Source of the DNA: Spongospora subterranea
Lineage: Eukaryota; Endomyxa; Phytomyxea; Plasmodiophorida; Plasmodiophoridae
Direction of reading: 5' to 3'
DNA length: 39,344 bases
Assembly: GCA_900404475.1 (NCBI GenBank)
Contig: OUQQ01000050.1
Span: 2,110 to 41,453 of the forward strand
Part shown: in pieces, positions 1 through 10,713 of the stretch
Position numbering within the stretch: the first letter of the stretch is position 1
How the letters are laid out: each line of letters begins with the position of its first letter
Made by a program: the position numbers and the translations under genes
Notes under the pieces: generated by a model
What the model saw: only the letters and a program-made list of their open reading frames with translations
The model's database searches: none
Told to the model about the DNA's origin: nothing

Positions 1-190
1 GTTGTTATTTGACCAGACCATTTAATTGCCATAATCGAATTGTGGTTTCTCGAGATATTGCCGATGATATTGCGCTTGATTTACTGCTCTTTTGGATTTA
101 TCAATAAAAATATATATGTGATCGACATCGCCAGTGAGATTTCTGATCCTTGTCGTAATACCTGTCTATTAATTTGACCTTCTGGACAGT

Positions 191-1512
191 TTAATCCTCT
201 TCCTTCATGAAGGGATATTGATTGTTAAAAGATGATTTATCTAGGGTGCCGAGTATAAACGACGAGCTGAGCTCCGTTGTTGCGCTCAGAACCTGCTCAG
301 TTGGAGCGGACGGTGAGCGACCTGACAATTGCAACAGGATCGGTGAATACAGATAGACGTCACTGAATGAGGCGTGGAGGGCGCCCTTAGCATGCCATAT
401 CTGGCTATTCCCTACGTTGACGCGCGAACGGAACTCATCATACCACGAGGGTGATCGCCACGTATCCGACACAATGTGTAGTATGGGCACCGTGATCAAC
501 CTGCTGCCAGGCGATAGGACTGTCTCAGGCAGAGGTTGGCCCCACAAGTCCAATGCGACTACCGCTTTGAACCGTTCGTCGACGTGCGCAGACGCAAGCG
601 CCGTCGTGGCTCCGAACGAATGGCCTATCATGAATACGGCGTTCGTATCGATCATGAGAGATGAGTCGTGTTGTCCATCGATCAGGGCGGTCAAAACCTT
701 TTGTACTTCGTCGACTCTGATCGCCAGTTGGGCTCTTCGTTGCTCAATCATCGGAATGCTGTCGTCAAGATTCATGTACAGTTCTGGCAGACCGGAACCA
801 GGGGATCGAAACGCGGCAGCGGAACCATCAGCGTGGTTGATCGCAACGGTGATAAACCCACGAGAGGCCCATTCCTCGACCAGCGATGAGTAGATCTCAA
901 ACGTGCCTGCGAGTCCTACATTAGCATTGATCAGTGGAACCGGTCGAAACTGATCATCGATTGTGCTCTCCTACCATGACTGAATATGATCACCGGATGA
1001 CGAACAGCTTGATCAGAGACCGGCGTCTTTCGATAGGACCTTAACCGGAACGACGACATATGTGATAGCAGAACCGATGGCATTTTGCTGTATTTGGCTA
1101 TTCCTTTCGGGGTATTGCGCCATTCAAGATAGGATATTAGATCAGATGTGGCGCCCTGTTTGACGCACGGGTGGAATATACGAACATCAACGCCATTTAA
1201 TTGAGTCGTTATACAGCCGACATGATATGGGCCAGTTAACGGTGGAAAAACGATCAACGGGTGAATGATCAGTAAGAGCAGCGCTAAGATTAGAAGGATT
1301 GCTCGATATGAAAAAGAGGGGTGGACGAGAATGCCCAACCGCGACGCCATCGAGATGGCAATGGAGAGATACATCGACGACAGCGATATTCGCCAATTAT
1401 GTCGCGACAGCAATAGAATCACGGCAATCGGAACGACCCATGATAGAGCATCGAATAGGTCCAGGAACCCTAAGAACAGGATGGCGCGCTCAATCCAGTG
1501 CTGGCCAAGCAT
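191..1512 (-). CDS. PAF-acetylhydrolase-like (plasma/Lp-PLA2 type) alpha/beta hydrolase with N-terminal membrane domain, 420 aa
   Basis: Two exons, 1512-975 and 915-191, flank a 59-nt intron (916-974, donor GTAGGA, acceptor CTAATGTAG). Splicing restores the family motif FSHGLAG. Residues 1-90 hold about three to four hydrophobic segments. The hydrolase domain starts at GPYHVGC, which matches the Lp-PLA2 start GPYSVGC. The nucleophile elbow GHSFGA puts Ser at 279; Asp302 lies in ALDLWGQPL and His360 in GALHASFSD. The 23 and 58 residue spacings fit the PLA2G7 triad. Family role: hydrolysis of short or oxidised sn-2 acyl chains of phospholipids. Here the protein is probably membrane-bound rather than secreted. 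The 538 + 725 nt give exactly 421 codons ending in TAA. The start is the first ATG of the frame, with a TATA-like run about 31 bp upstream. It is divergent from the gene at 2184. The family is secure; the substrate is inferred. Confidence 0.88.
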
Positions 1513-1542
1513 TGCTCCGGTTCAGCGGTGCAGTTAGGTCAT

Positions 1543-1552
1543 CTATATATAA
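1543..1552 (-). promoter_or_regulatory. TATA-like element upstream of the PAF-AH-like gene
   Basis: A TATATATA run (read on the minus strand as TTTATATATAG) lies about 31 bp before the ATG at 1512. The position fits a TATA box with a very short 5' UTR. The motif is partly palindromic and the transcription start is not known. Confidence 0.3.
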
Positions 1553-2183
1553 ACTCCTATGTTTTGGCCAAACACCGATCCCCACACAGGCGATAATCAA
1601 TGGCGAAAAACACCGCAATCGGCGAATGCATGGCCCTTTGTTTCGTGGGGCCAGTACGGCGCAGGCCTCCTCCTTCTGGCATTCTATTATAGATGGTAAA
1701 TAACAGTGCCAACATTCCAGCCAGAAAAGGTGACAAGAAAAATCGACATATCTGAAAGAGGGTTTTTGCGGATTTGCGCCACCCTTTATCGGGAACTTAG
1801 TTTTCGAGTCAGAGAATAGAATTCTTGATCAATGGTGGGAGGCAATTCCCATCTAAAAACCAAGGGTCCTGCTCATGTATATGTGCCATTTCCCGAGTGA
1901 TGCCAAATTTGCCAAAAATTCCGGTAGTTTTTAGTTAGTGGTATATGCCAGTATTGAGGTGCCCTGCCATATATCGCAGGAACAGGACATATATTATTGG
2001 ATGGGGATTATTTTCAAGATAACAGGAGTATCATGGGCACATATTCACCATTAAACAGGCAGATGATATTGCCAATGAACGAATCTTAGGTGGCGGTACC
2101 AAATAGGCGATCGCCAGAGCGACTTGGCGATATCGTCGATCGTTGTGTGCGAGAGAAACAGGGAGGAAAGTGTTGTTGAAGAT
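1553..2183. other. Intergenic spacer between divergent genes
   Basis: This 0.6-kb spacer between the hydrolase and the two-TM gene must hold both promoters. I see no conserved coding frame, RNA gene or long repeat. Confidence 0.6.
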
Positions 2184-3278
2184 ATGGGAATAGAGACAGC
2201 GGAAGAAACAAGTAAGAGAATGATGGAGGGATTGGGGTTGATCATCATGGCCAGCGCCTCGATAACACTGTTCATATTGGGGATCAAACTGATCGATCAG
2301 AATATCGGGTCGATATCGACACGGAATCGGTTCATGAACGCAATAGAGGTACAAGGCGTCTCAACCCGTCGCCCTTCAATCCCCCTAATCGTCGTCATCA
2401 CCAGACCTGGAAAACGTCATATTCCTCCACGTTCTGTTCGCTATCGTCGATCGATATCGATATCGGCGATCGCTCCTCCGTTCAGAGCTCGTTATCGTCC
2501 GGTCCCGATCGTCTCCAAACGCCCCTCCTTTCCTCGGTCCCGTCCTATCCCATCTGTATTCACCAATATATCGGCCCGATCCCCAATATCGATCGGGTCG
2601 ATATTCTCGCCATCTACCCCATCACAATCCATCTCAATGGCGAGTCGATCGCCATCGGCCCTCTCTCCCCGCACCGTATCGACGGCGTATCGCCATCGTC
2701 GTCGTCAGCGGACTGTGTCAACGGCCGTTATTCGTCCATCACCGGATCGTGCACAACCGTTGGCGTCGTCAAGTCGATCTGCGTCACGATCGATGAGGAT
2801 CCCGAATCGGGTCGATGGAACGTGGTATCGGGTAAATTCGGGTGTGTGAACTGGAACCGGGACGTCGTCAAATACGATCAATTGCCGTATATATCAACGG
2901 ATTCGTGGGAGAACGGGAGCCGATCGTTATCTGAAGTGCAATTCAGTGTTCGGAGTCGATACGACCCGATGATCACCGCCATGGAGTTGTCAGATGGCCC
3001 ATCATTGTCGGGGTTCATCGCGCGTTCAACGAACTCGATGGGATTCGCTGACGATCGGGGCTGTGTGTTTCAGGTTCGGGCTGGACGATGACGAGAGCCG
3101 CGTCGTCGGGATCGTGTTCCTGTCGGTATCGGTGCTGCTGTTCATGCCAATACTGTACCTGATCGTCAGGGCGTTGGTCAAGCAGCATCGGCGACGGCAA
3201 CGACGGAATCGGATCCGACAACAGAAGATGGAAAATGATCTGTGTCCAGAACCCTCTCCCGATAAATTTTTCCATTGA
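2184..3278 (+). CDS. Orphan two-TM protein with large Cys-containing loop (about 323-325 aa)
   Basis: I do not recognise the family. Exon 1 is 2184-2348, starting at the first ATG of its frame. Intron 1 is 2349-2404 (56 nt, GTACAAG..CTAATC..CACCAG). Exon 2 runs to 3006 or 3012. The last exon, 3074-3278, follows the acceptor TGTTTCAG. The second donor is ambiguous: 3007 (67-nt intron) or 3013 (61 nt) keep frame and fit local intron size; 2989 also keeps frame. The product has a hydrophobic segment near residues 13-35 (GLIIMASASITLFILG), a Ser/Asp-rich loop of about 220 residues with six Cys, a second TM (VVGIVFLSVSVLLFMPILYL) and a short strongly basic tail. Both ends probably face the cytosol with the loop in the lumen or outside. 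The CGAT-rich loop coding sequence leaves several frames open, so frame choice rests on splice logic and the second TM. Confidence 0.6.
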
Positions 3279-3801
3279 AAACTCATTCATAAAATTTAAT
3301 TAGCATATTGTAGTTTCACCAATTTTCTATATCATCTCAAACCTCGTCCTAAATCAAAAGTGCAATCAGAATCCACTTTTCCGAACTTGTTCGTATCCTG
3401 ATAGATAATGGTCAGGAATCGGTGATTGGAATGGGGGGAGGGGCAGTGGTCATCTACTTCGAACGCCCTTGACCATCTCCTGGTTCACGACTCGATCGAT
3501 CAACGGCGTCGCGTTTGTTCGTTCCCTGGTTTGTTTCTGTTGGAGATACCCTGTCGATCAATATATCGGCACGAAAGGGTGATCGGAAGTGAAGTAATGC
3601 GAATACCGATCGAATATATCTCAGCGGGGACACGAGATGAACCAGATCGGAAATCTGAATCGCGACCGTATAGAATGGATTGTTGATCAAATAGAGACGC
3701 GACAGGACAGACGATTATCCCTCTCAAGAGAGATTGAGTGATTCCGGAACCAGTTTCTGATTGTCAACGACCCCGTTGTCGCATCGCTCATTGTCACTTG
3801 A
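3279..3801. other. Non-coding or decayed stretch
   Basis: All three forward frames are fairly open but broken by TGA (for example near 3433 and 3684). None has recognisable homology. Composition is rich in GATC-type words, like the loop of the upstream gene. It may be a degraded relative of neighbouring coding DNA, but I could not align it. Confidence 0.35.
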
Positions 3802-4338
3802 ATGAAAATTTATCGGTTTGGTGCTGTCGGAACTGTTATTCCTGATTCTGGTTTCCTTCACTGGAACAGAGTGTCTTCTTGTATTGGATCCGTTTGGAAT
3901 AACCCGAATCGTCAGGTTGGTCCTGATGAAGTTCATATTCGCTGGTGATGGAATAGGACCGAGGTAAGCGAGGGCGACATAAACCAGATCATTGATCTTG
4001 TACCGGTTTCAGAGAAAGGGGTATCGATTGGGGGTCGACAACCATTCGGGAACAATGGGACAACTCAACAATATCGTACTGTTCGAGAGGATCAACCGGT
4101 CGACACTTCCAGGTCAATCTGTTGCTGATTATCAACACCAATTCGCGGAAGGAAACTGAGTCATGAGCAATTGGGCGGGACCGGTTTTATTCAAATCAGA
4201 TCTGTTGATGATGGTAAAAGAGGTCGGTGGTGTTGGCTGAAATGGGATATGAAGAAGGTGTGTTTTGGGTTTGAGGACGGGTCCCACGACCGATTGGGTT
4301 TAATCAGCACACTTTATATCCGACCAGACAAACATTGA
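3802..4338 (+). pseudogene. Possible decayed ORF with two in-frame TGA codons
   Basis: Reading from ATG 3802 gives 178 codons to a TGA at 4336-4338, interrupted only by TGA at 3946-3948 and 4126-4128. The peptide looks protein-like (for example GKRGRWCWLKWDMKKVCFGF near the end), but I do not recognise it. No GT..AG intron that I tried removes either TGA and keeps frame. The simplest reading is a pseudogene. A chance open frame is also possible, because this DNA is poor in stop codons. Confidence 0.25.
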
Positions 4339-4469
4339 CGAATATTTTCATATCGGTATTTTATGGAGAAAATATTGCCAGAGACGACCGATATAACAAA
4401 GAAATATTAAAAACCGGATCAATAATCTCAGTTACATGATCAGAATATGTGATACTGGACGATTGGGGA

Positions 4470-5204
4470 TCAGATTGTTTGATCTCCAATTGAGTATTTC
4501 ACTCGAACACCACCTTTGGCCTTTTGGATTTTATCGACTTTGATCCGTCCAATATCGTTTGTGAATTTGACGTGAGTTCCACCACATTCACACGATAATC
4601 CACCTCCAAATGAGACTGATCGCCGGTCACCATTCATTTCAATCGATACGTCGAGACCAGATCCGATGACGTCATCAATAGCGGATTGGAGCGATTTCAC
4701 AGCGTTGGCGCGATCTCCAGCGGCGATCTCGCCCATATAATCGACCCAAGCGTTCCCAGGGAAATGACATCCTTTGCTTGGCGTTAGATCAGGGCGGATC
4801 CTCTTCATTGCTTCATCTAGAAGATGGCCGGCGCTATGAAGACGGGCGTGAACACGACGCGCGTTCTCGTCGACCTCGAGCTGAACCGATTGTTGAACTT
4901 GAAATGGCGTTGAACCGGGTGAGAACACCCCAATATGGTCAATCACGTTTGTGTCGCGATTGGAAGACAGCGATCGAACGGTAAATACTGTTGAGCCGTC
5001 GGTGATCGTTCCTGAATCCGATGGCTGACCACCGCCTTGGGGATGGAATATGGTCCGATCCAACACAATATGATATGATGAACCGTCATCACCCGCCTTG
5101 ATATCTAACACAGTGCCGAGCGATTTAAACTGATACGAGTCCAGGAAATAATCTCGAATCGTTGATGGGAACTGAGTCGACCCGCTTTGATCAGGTATCG
5201 CCAT
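4470..5204 (-). CDS. AlaX-type alanyl-tRNA editing protein, 244 aa
   Basis: A single-exon trans-editing hydrolase that deacylates mischarged tRNA-Ala (Ser or Gly), as the AlaRS editing domain does. It shows the conserved HPQGGGQPSD stretch (residues 54-63) and the zinc site HSAGH (His123, His127) with CECGGTH (Cys207, His211). The length of 244 aa, without an AlaRS synthetase core, fits medium AlaX proteins. The start is the first ATG of the frame (5204); the open frame extends upstream without another ATG. The stop is TGA. Without a clear presequence it is probably cytosolic. It lies tail-first toward the decayed region and diverges from the CFAP20-like gene. Confidence 0.9.
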   Translation of the reverse strand: MAIPDQSGSTQFPSTIRDYFLDSYQFKSLGTVLDIKAGDDGSSYHIVLDRTIFHPQGGGQPSDSGTITDGSTVFTVRSLSSNRDTNVIDHIGVFSPGSTPFQVQQSVQLEVDENARRVHARLHSAGHLLDEAMKRIRPDLTPSKGCHFPGNAWVDYMGEIAAGDRANAVKSLQSAIDDVIGSGLDVSIEMNGDRRSVSFGGGLSCECGGTHVKFTNDIGRIKVDKIQKAKGGVRVKYSIGDQTI

Positions 5205-7323
5205 TGTGAGTATTGGCGATGGCGAGCAGCGCGTCACTGATATCGACCGGTACGAACGCCCCAACACTGTTCGTCGAAAACGCGGAAACTGTGTTAAATA
5301 TATGGATGGGATATTGGTATTGGCGTTCCATGATGGCCAAACCCCGTCACTAATCGCCCTGACAGGGACAGCAGTCTGCTCATGTTTCAAACACAACAGG
5401 GTCAGGATATTGACTGAATATTGTCCGTGGCCGTGGGTTGCAGAACAGTCATTTCGGAACGGCCATCTAATTTTAATCTATTGTGAGACAGTGAACGAAC
5501 GCTATTATTGTTGGTTGATATCGATAGACAAACAATAATAGATCGAAGAATATCGATGGCCGTAGCCTATATCCGCGATTCCCTACCTGATTAACAGAGT
5601 TTGAGGATCTTTCCCTTGCAAATACAACCCGGGGGTTTGGGGCCATCTTCTTCCACTAATTTGGGGAAAACCCATGCTAATGCACAGTTCTGGCCCTAGT
5701 GCGATTTATATGCCTTCACGCAATACAATTGGTGTGTTGTCATCTATGACGCCAAGGCTCATTGTTCAAGGAAGTCAATTTGATGCTGTAAGTTAATTCA
5801 GTTTAGGCCCCCTGGAAAGGGAGAACGTATCATGCAATCGAAGTTAACATGATAGCAGTGAAGCTGATGTAATACTGAGGGGGTCGGTAATAGCGGACAT
5901 AGAATTTATGAATGGTTTCGATTGTGTTTTCATTGGCATATTGTTGGCTAAAACATCACGACCTTATACTCTTTAGAAAAGATTTCAGATAAACTAAAAT
6001 ATCACAAATATGCAGTTGACGGCAGAAATGGCGATTTAATAAAAAATAAAGTACAGATCCCGCCTTTTGTCGTTCATTTCTTTAGTATTGCAACAATCCG
6101 ATTAGCGTTGCAGTAAAATCAGCCAGCTGCATATGTCCGAATTCTCGCCTAAAAAGATCATCCTTTGAACCTATACCGTTGTTCGTCTAGAATTGGATGA
6201 GATCGAAACTACCAACCGTGGCTGAAGCCAAACCACGACCTCACCCAATTCTGCCAATTCGGGAAGGTGTATATGTAGTTATGGGTACACTGCTGTACCT
6301 CGGGAATAGCTTGAAGAGATCAAATTGGATTCTGCCGTCAAAAGGACCGACGGCTTTTACACAGCAACGACAGACTACGTCTCATCCGTTCATATAGCTA
6401 ACGTGAAAAATCGTCTAACATGATAGAACATGATCACATATGCCAACTCGGCAGTTAAGTGTTTTGGTCGGTGAACACAATGTTTGAAAACATAACGAGA
6501 GGCGATTTCACACGATTCCTGGATCCGACCGTTTGTAGCAATACTCTGCAATAGCTGGCCGTCCAGTGAGTGCCGGTGTACCCGTAGGGCCCACTTGTTC
6601 GGGGCCAAAGATGCACGTCTGGTAAAGGTACACTCCCAGTGACGAGGGCCCGACGGCAACGGACACCGACTGGGGCCGCGCGCCTGACTTGATAATCCCG
6701 TTGGGCCAAGTAGTATACCATAGTCGCAGAGATCAAGTTTGGGTTAAGGTCATCCCTCCTCTGGTTTTTGCCCCTTCAGTAACCCATTCTTTCTCCACAA
6801 AGAAACTTGTCTCGCAGAGATTGCATTGCCTGTCCATCCTCATATCCATGGTACGCAATGGCAAAGTCAAAGCTTTGTAATCGCGAATTGACTATATGAA
6901 GTGACACATTGATTTGAAGATCGTCCATAGAAATTATTCATGTTTTTGGCAATCATCAAAACTCGTTTTTTATCATTATTTGTAGGCAAACCCTCGGAAG
7001 CGCGCGGCTCAACAGTTCAATAGCAATATTACAAAGCGGGGGCTAATTTCTGACCAGCGTAAAGTCAGATCTTAATTCATTTGAACATCTGCAATATGCT
7101 AACTGGTTCTATGATTTAGTCGAAGTCTGAGAGTTCAAGCCCTGTTGGCCCTGTCATGCTAGGATTCTTCCTTTTCGTTGTCGTCGGATCAGCTTTATTC
7201 CAGATTATTCAATCCGCAATGAGCGGTCTTTTCTAATATATATGTTGATCTTCTCCTTCCGTTCTTCATACGGGCTGATCCAATCAGGTCTATCTGGATC
7301 ATTGTCGAGTACCGCTCTTGATT
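5205..7323. other. 2.1-kb spacer without a convincing gene
   Basis: Mostly AT-rich, with scattered short frames (for example 6197-6397 +, 66 codons from an ATG) that show no family motif. A more GC-rich patch at about 6510-6715 differs from its surroundings and could be an old insertion. I found no tRNA, rRNA or clear terminal repeats. The right part must hold the CFAP20-like promoter and the left part the AlaX promoter. Confidence 0.5.
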
Positions 7324-8015
7324 ATGGCGTCAATTGCTGATCGAGTCTTCTCAATATTTCCTTTCGGACTGCAGCCTGGGTTTGATTTATCTGGATGGGA
7401 ATCGGAAGGTAGTCGCTGCTCTAAACTCTGCTGCCACAACGCTCGATGACGTTGATTAGTTGTCGATAGCTCTCTATCCGAAATGACCATCACCCACGAT
7501 CTACAGTTGAAAAGTGAAGTGGTTGAAATGATTAGCGATGCGTTTTTCAAAGTGGCAATGTCATTTCCGGATGAGTCGAAAATTATTGGGACCCCATTCC
7601 GGTTCATGACTCTTCATCTAAAAAATATCGAGAGGTTCGTCGCCTTTGAAGTTGAACTTGAAGACGATGTTGGAAAGAAGCGGACGATAAGATTCTCCTC
7701 GGCTCAATCTCTGGCAAGGTAAATGATACCGATTTCCCATGAACCTCATTTCGGATATTGTATCAATTTAGGTGTAAAGATAACATTGCCACATTGCCCA
7801 TGAGACTGATTTCAGGATGGAACCGTGTTATAATTGACATCGATACTCTTTGCAATCGGTTGTTTGGCACTCATTTGCGGCATTCGATTCGCGTTCGAGT
7901 ATTCGCCAACTGCCGCCTACGCCGGATCTTCTTCCACGATCAGATGCTGCAAGAACATGAACTGCCCCAATCGTTGCGTGTATTCCCAGACATTGATGTA
8001 CCATTGCAGGTTTGA
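7324..8015 (+). CDS. CFAP20-family flagellar protein, 195 aa
   Basis: Three exons: 7324-7408, 7460-7718 and 7772-8015, with introns of 51 nt (GTAGTC..GATTAG) and 53 nt (GTAAAT..TTTAG). The spliced frame is 588 nt, giving 195 aa; human CFAP20 has 193. Clear family matches are ITHDLQLKSEVVEMI, GTPFRFMTLHLKNIERFVAFEVELEDD, TLPMRL..GWN and the C-terminal VRVFANCRLRRIFFHDQ..EHELP. CFAP20 is an axonemal inner-junction and basal-body protein. The first exon is the most diverged part (VFSIFPFGLQPGFDLSGW against the family FLSI..S.G..PL..W), so the start is less certain than the body. It may be CFAP20 itself or a paralogue. Confidence 0.85.
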
Positions 8016-9855
8016 ACATCAAGATGATCATTAAAAGGCATTAAGCCATAAATTCGCGTTAAACATTTAAAAAAATAGTTGAGACTTCAATCACAACATC
8101 CCATGGTTTCAACTTGTGACAATCGCGCCAGATTTAAACTGGCTGGATCGATGAACGTTGGCTATTCTAGATCCCTGACAGATTCCTATTCGCAAGTTTG
8201 TTAATCAATCAAAATCGAGGCTCTGGAAGAACGTGAACGTTCGAGCATAGAAACCATTAAGTGGCGGTCAAAAGAAATTTTGACATCAATTTATTCAAAA
8301 CCAATGAGTTGTAGGATAATAATTTCGATACGATTATGGTGTTCATGATTGGGTCTTTAACTGCCATTTCCTTGAGAAACATACTGTATTTTTATCGAAT
8401 TTACGGGTGAATTTTGCTGACTCTCTAGTCAGGCCAGTTGCGAAGGCCGAAAGCCGCCTTTTATCAAGCCATGGCTGCGTTGTTCCAAAAAAATTTGAGG
8501 CAATGCGTTAGATCTGAAGACCGTCATCATGCTAGAATAGGCCCAGTGGCAAAATCTCTCACCAGACTGAAGAGAGCAAACTTCAACGAAGCGCTATCAG
8601 GCAGAGTACCGATTGAGTTTGACTGGAATAGAGGGATCATTGTGGACAGGCTCAGGCTGGTATTGCTATCAATCGGGACCTACCCACGTACCATGTTGAG
8701 TAATACGGTTGTGCAGACTTAGAATACAACCTCATTCTGACAAAACGTGAACAGAGTAATTTGAACGATGAATGATCAGTGGCGTGAATGGTCTGTTGGT
8801 TTAGTCAGAGGTCGCTCTGTAAAGCCCCATAAAGATGAGTATGGTGACAAATTGTGTCAAGGAATTGAGTGCTGATCCACGAGGCGAAACCATGTAGTTT
8901 GTGCCACAGCAGAATTGTCAAAGCAACATGCAAAGTCGTTGAAAACATTTTCGAAGTCAATTCGGCAAGATTAGATTGCAGAACTCTAAAAAAAAACATC
9001 TTCAACCTGACTTGACTCAATCTATGTATCTTCAGATTGTCGCCAGTTCCGACAGCGCGTCACGATCCTACAATCTATGACGCATCGTCCATCAAGCCCA
9101 TGTAATCGATAGCAATATGAACACGCTCACTACAACTGCAACTCTGTTACACACCGAGCAGAGTCGCTGTAACACCTGTAACACGCGCCTCACGTGTCGA
9201 AGCAACGTAATGGTTGGAGTCACTGTTCGCACTTTTGAATTTTAACAAAATCTTAATTCGCTGTTGTCACTTTTGTGGCCCATTGGCCTTAAACTCAAGG
9301 GGTTTGGAGTCGTCTGTTAGGGTCAAACCGGAACCATTCGGCGATGGAGCAGGCCCCCTCTCCAGGGCGCTTGAATACGATGGCCATCAAGATTGTCCAC
9401 GAGGTCACGCAGGAGAAGTACCAATCGGGCAGAAAAAATGAAATCTGCCTGTGCTTGCAGAAACTTGCTTTTTGTCCAAAAAGATTTAGTGTTGGACGAT
9501 GGAGTCGTTGACCCTACTGTTGTGATGGGTCTAGATCGTTTCCCTGAATATTAACCTGTCCAGGTCTCACGGGTTTGTACAGTAGTAAAGAGATTATCCA
9601 AAGTTCACTGGATTTTGGAAGGAAGGACTCTTGAAAAATCGGGCTGTGGAATCTTTCGGAATTGAACCTTTTGAATCCAAGTTCACAAGAAAGACACATA
9701 CTTTGGCCTAAAGATTGATCAAGGAATTCCTTCCACACGACTATGTACTGTATTGCCAGAGATTTGCCGTTAGATCAAGGGTCGATTACAGATGATGTTT
9801 ACACCACAGAAACCTCAAATGCTATTGAATTTCTTATGATGAACTCCTCCCAATA
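8016..9855. other. 1.8-kb spacer without a convincing gene
   Basis: Contains several frames of 70-95 codons (8438-8722 +, 8805-9020 -, 9214-9441 +), most lacking a true ATG and none with a motif I know. At 9143-9195 TGTTACAC/TGTAACAC words occur several times within 55 bp. This looks like intergenic DNA with possible old transposon debris. Confidence 0.45.
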
Positions 9856-10713
9856 TCATTTATTAGGGTTTTTCGAGTTGTTTAGCGGTGACAGAACCAA
9901 CACAGTATCAATATCCTGGATACCTGATCGAATTACACTATCACAGGGACGAAATCTCAGATCAAAATGTGTGAGTTTCGGCCCATAATTTCCTGCCCAA
10001 AATTGGCGATCTTTTCCTGACCATTGGAATGATAATGAACGAGTACCAATGGGGATTCTCTCAACCCAGGACCATTTCCGCCATTTTCCACTAGCAGGAT
10101 AGTTGATTATTGGTGAACGAGAGGTGGATAATGTGGATAAATTAATGTCGTAAAACTTGATTGCGATAGCGATTTGCACGTCCTGATCGTTTCTGGAGGT
10201 GAACAAGAATGATAAGTGCAAACAGGGCTGTGAATCAAGGAATAAGGGATTAAGATCAGACAGATCCACATCCTGTTGAACATTGGCCCACATATAGGAG
10301 GCCACCCAACACGCCTTGAGAGAAAATGGGATCGAATCGGCCCCAATTGCCTGTTCTTCAACGCAAATCTGTGAACCGCCTGAACGAACATCCCAATTCT
10401 CTAATCCTCGCGCCGCATCGGGATTCAGTATTAAATTACGATAATATCGTAGATATAAAGCCTTAAACGATGGAATATAATCAGGTAAATCGAGTCTCAT
10501 CCTGTTTTGTAAAGCGCAACACATTGATCTCCAAAACGGTTTAGATTCCGCCGATTGGAGCCAGTTTTTACAGACAAAGATGGAAGTTTGATAGACGTCA
10601 TGAAGACCTATTATATGGAATAGATCGGTGAGGAGCAGAAACCGGGACCAATCCCCTCTAGTGGTCACGGTCAGATTCTCAAGCTTTATTGCCGGTTCAA
10701 AATATTGGCTCAT
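9856..10713 (-). CDS. F-box protein with FBA (F-box-associated, FBXO2/6/44-like) domain, 285 aa
   Basis: A single exon, starting at the first true ATG (10713) and ending in TGA. The N-terminus (about residues 20-75) resembles an F-box with the VCKNWLQSAESKPFWRSMC pattern. It is followed by an FBA lectin-like domain from NLILNPDAARGLENWDVRSGG to QFWAGNYGPKLTHFDLRF, which matches NLL.NP..EEG...W and .YWAG.YGPR..NS in FBXO2/FBXO6. In animals such proteins are SCF E3 ligase substrate receptors for N-glycoproteins in ER-associated degradation. Glycan binding here is inferred. It is divergent from the amino-acid transporter. Confidence 0.82.
   Translation of the reverse strand: MSQYFEPAIKLENLTVTTRGDWSRFLLLTDLFHIIGLHDVYQTSIFVCKNWLQSAESKPFWRSMCCALQNRMRLDLPDYIPSFKALYLRYYRNLILNPDAARGLENWDVRSGGSQICVEEQAIGADSIPFSLKACWVASYMWANVQQDVDLSDLNPLFLDSQPCLHLSFLFTSRNDQDVQIAIAIKFYDINLSTLSTSRSPIINYPASGKWRKWSWVERIPIGTRSLSFQWSGKDRQFWAGNYGPKLTHFDLRFRPCDSVIRSGIQDIDTVLVLSPLNNSKNPNK

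Noticed and set aside
3802..4338. Selenoprotein or alternative genetic code
   Set aside because: TGA ends at least five well-supported genes nearby and no SECIS was identified; decay is simpler.
5205..5396. 64-residue N-terminal extension of AlaX, possible transit peptide
   Set aside because: The frame has no ATG before 5204; the extension would need a TTG start.
7061..7180. tRNA-like T-loop (GTTCAAGCC)
   Set aside because: No acceptor, D or anticodon stems could be paired around it.
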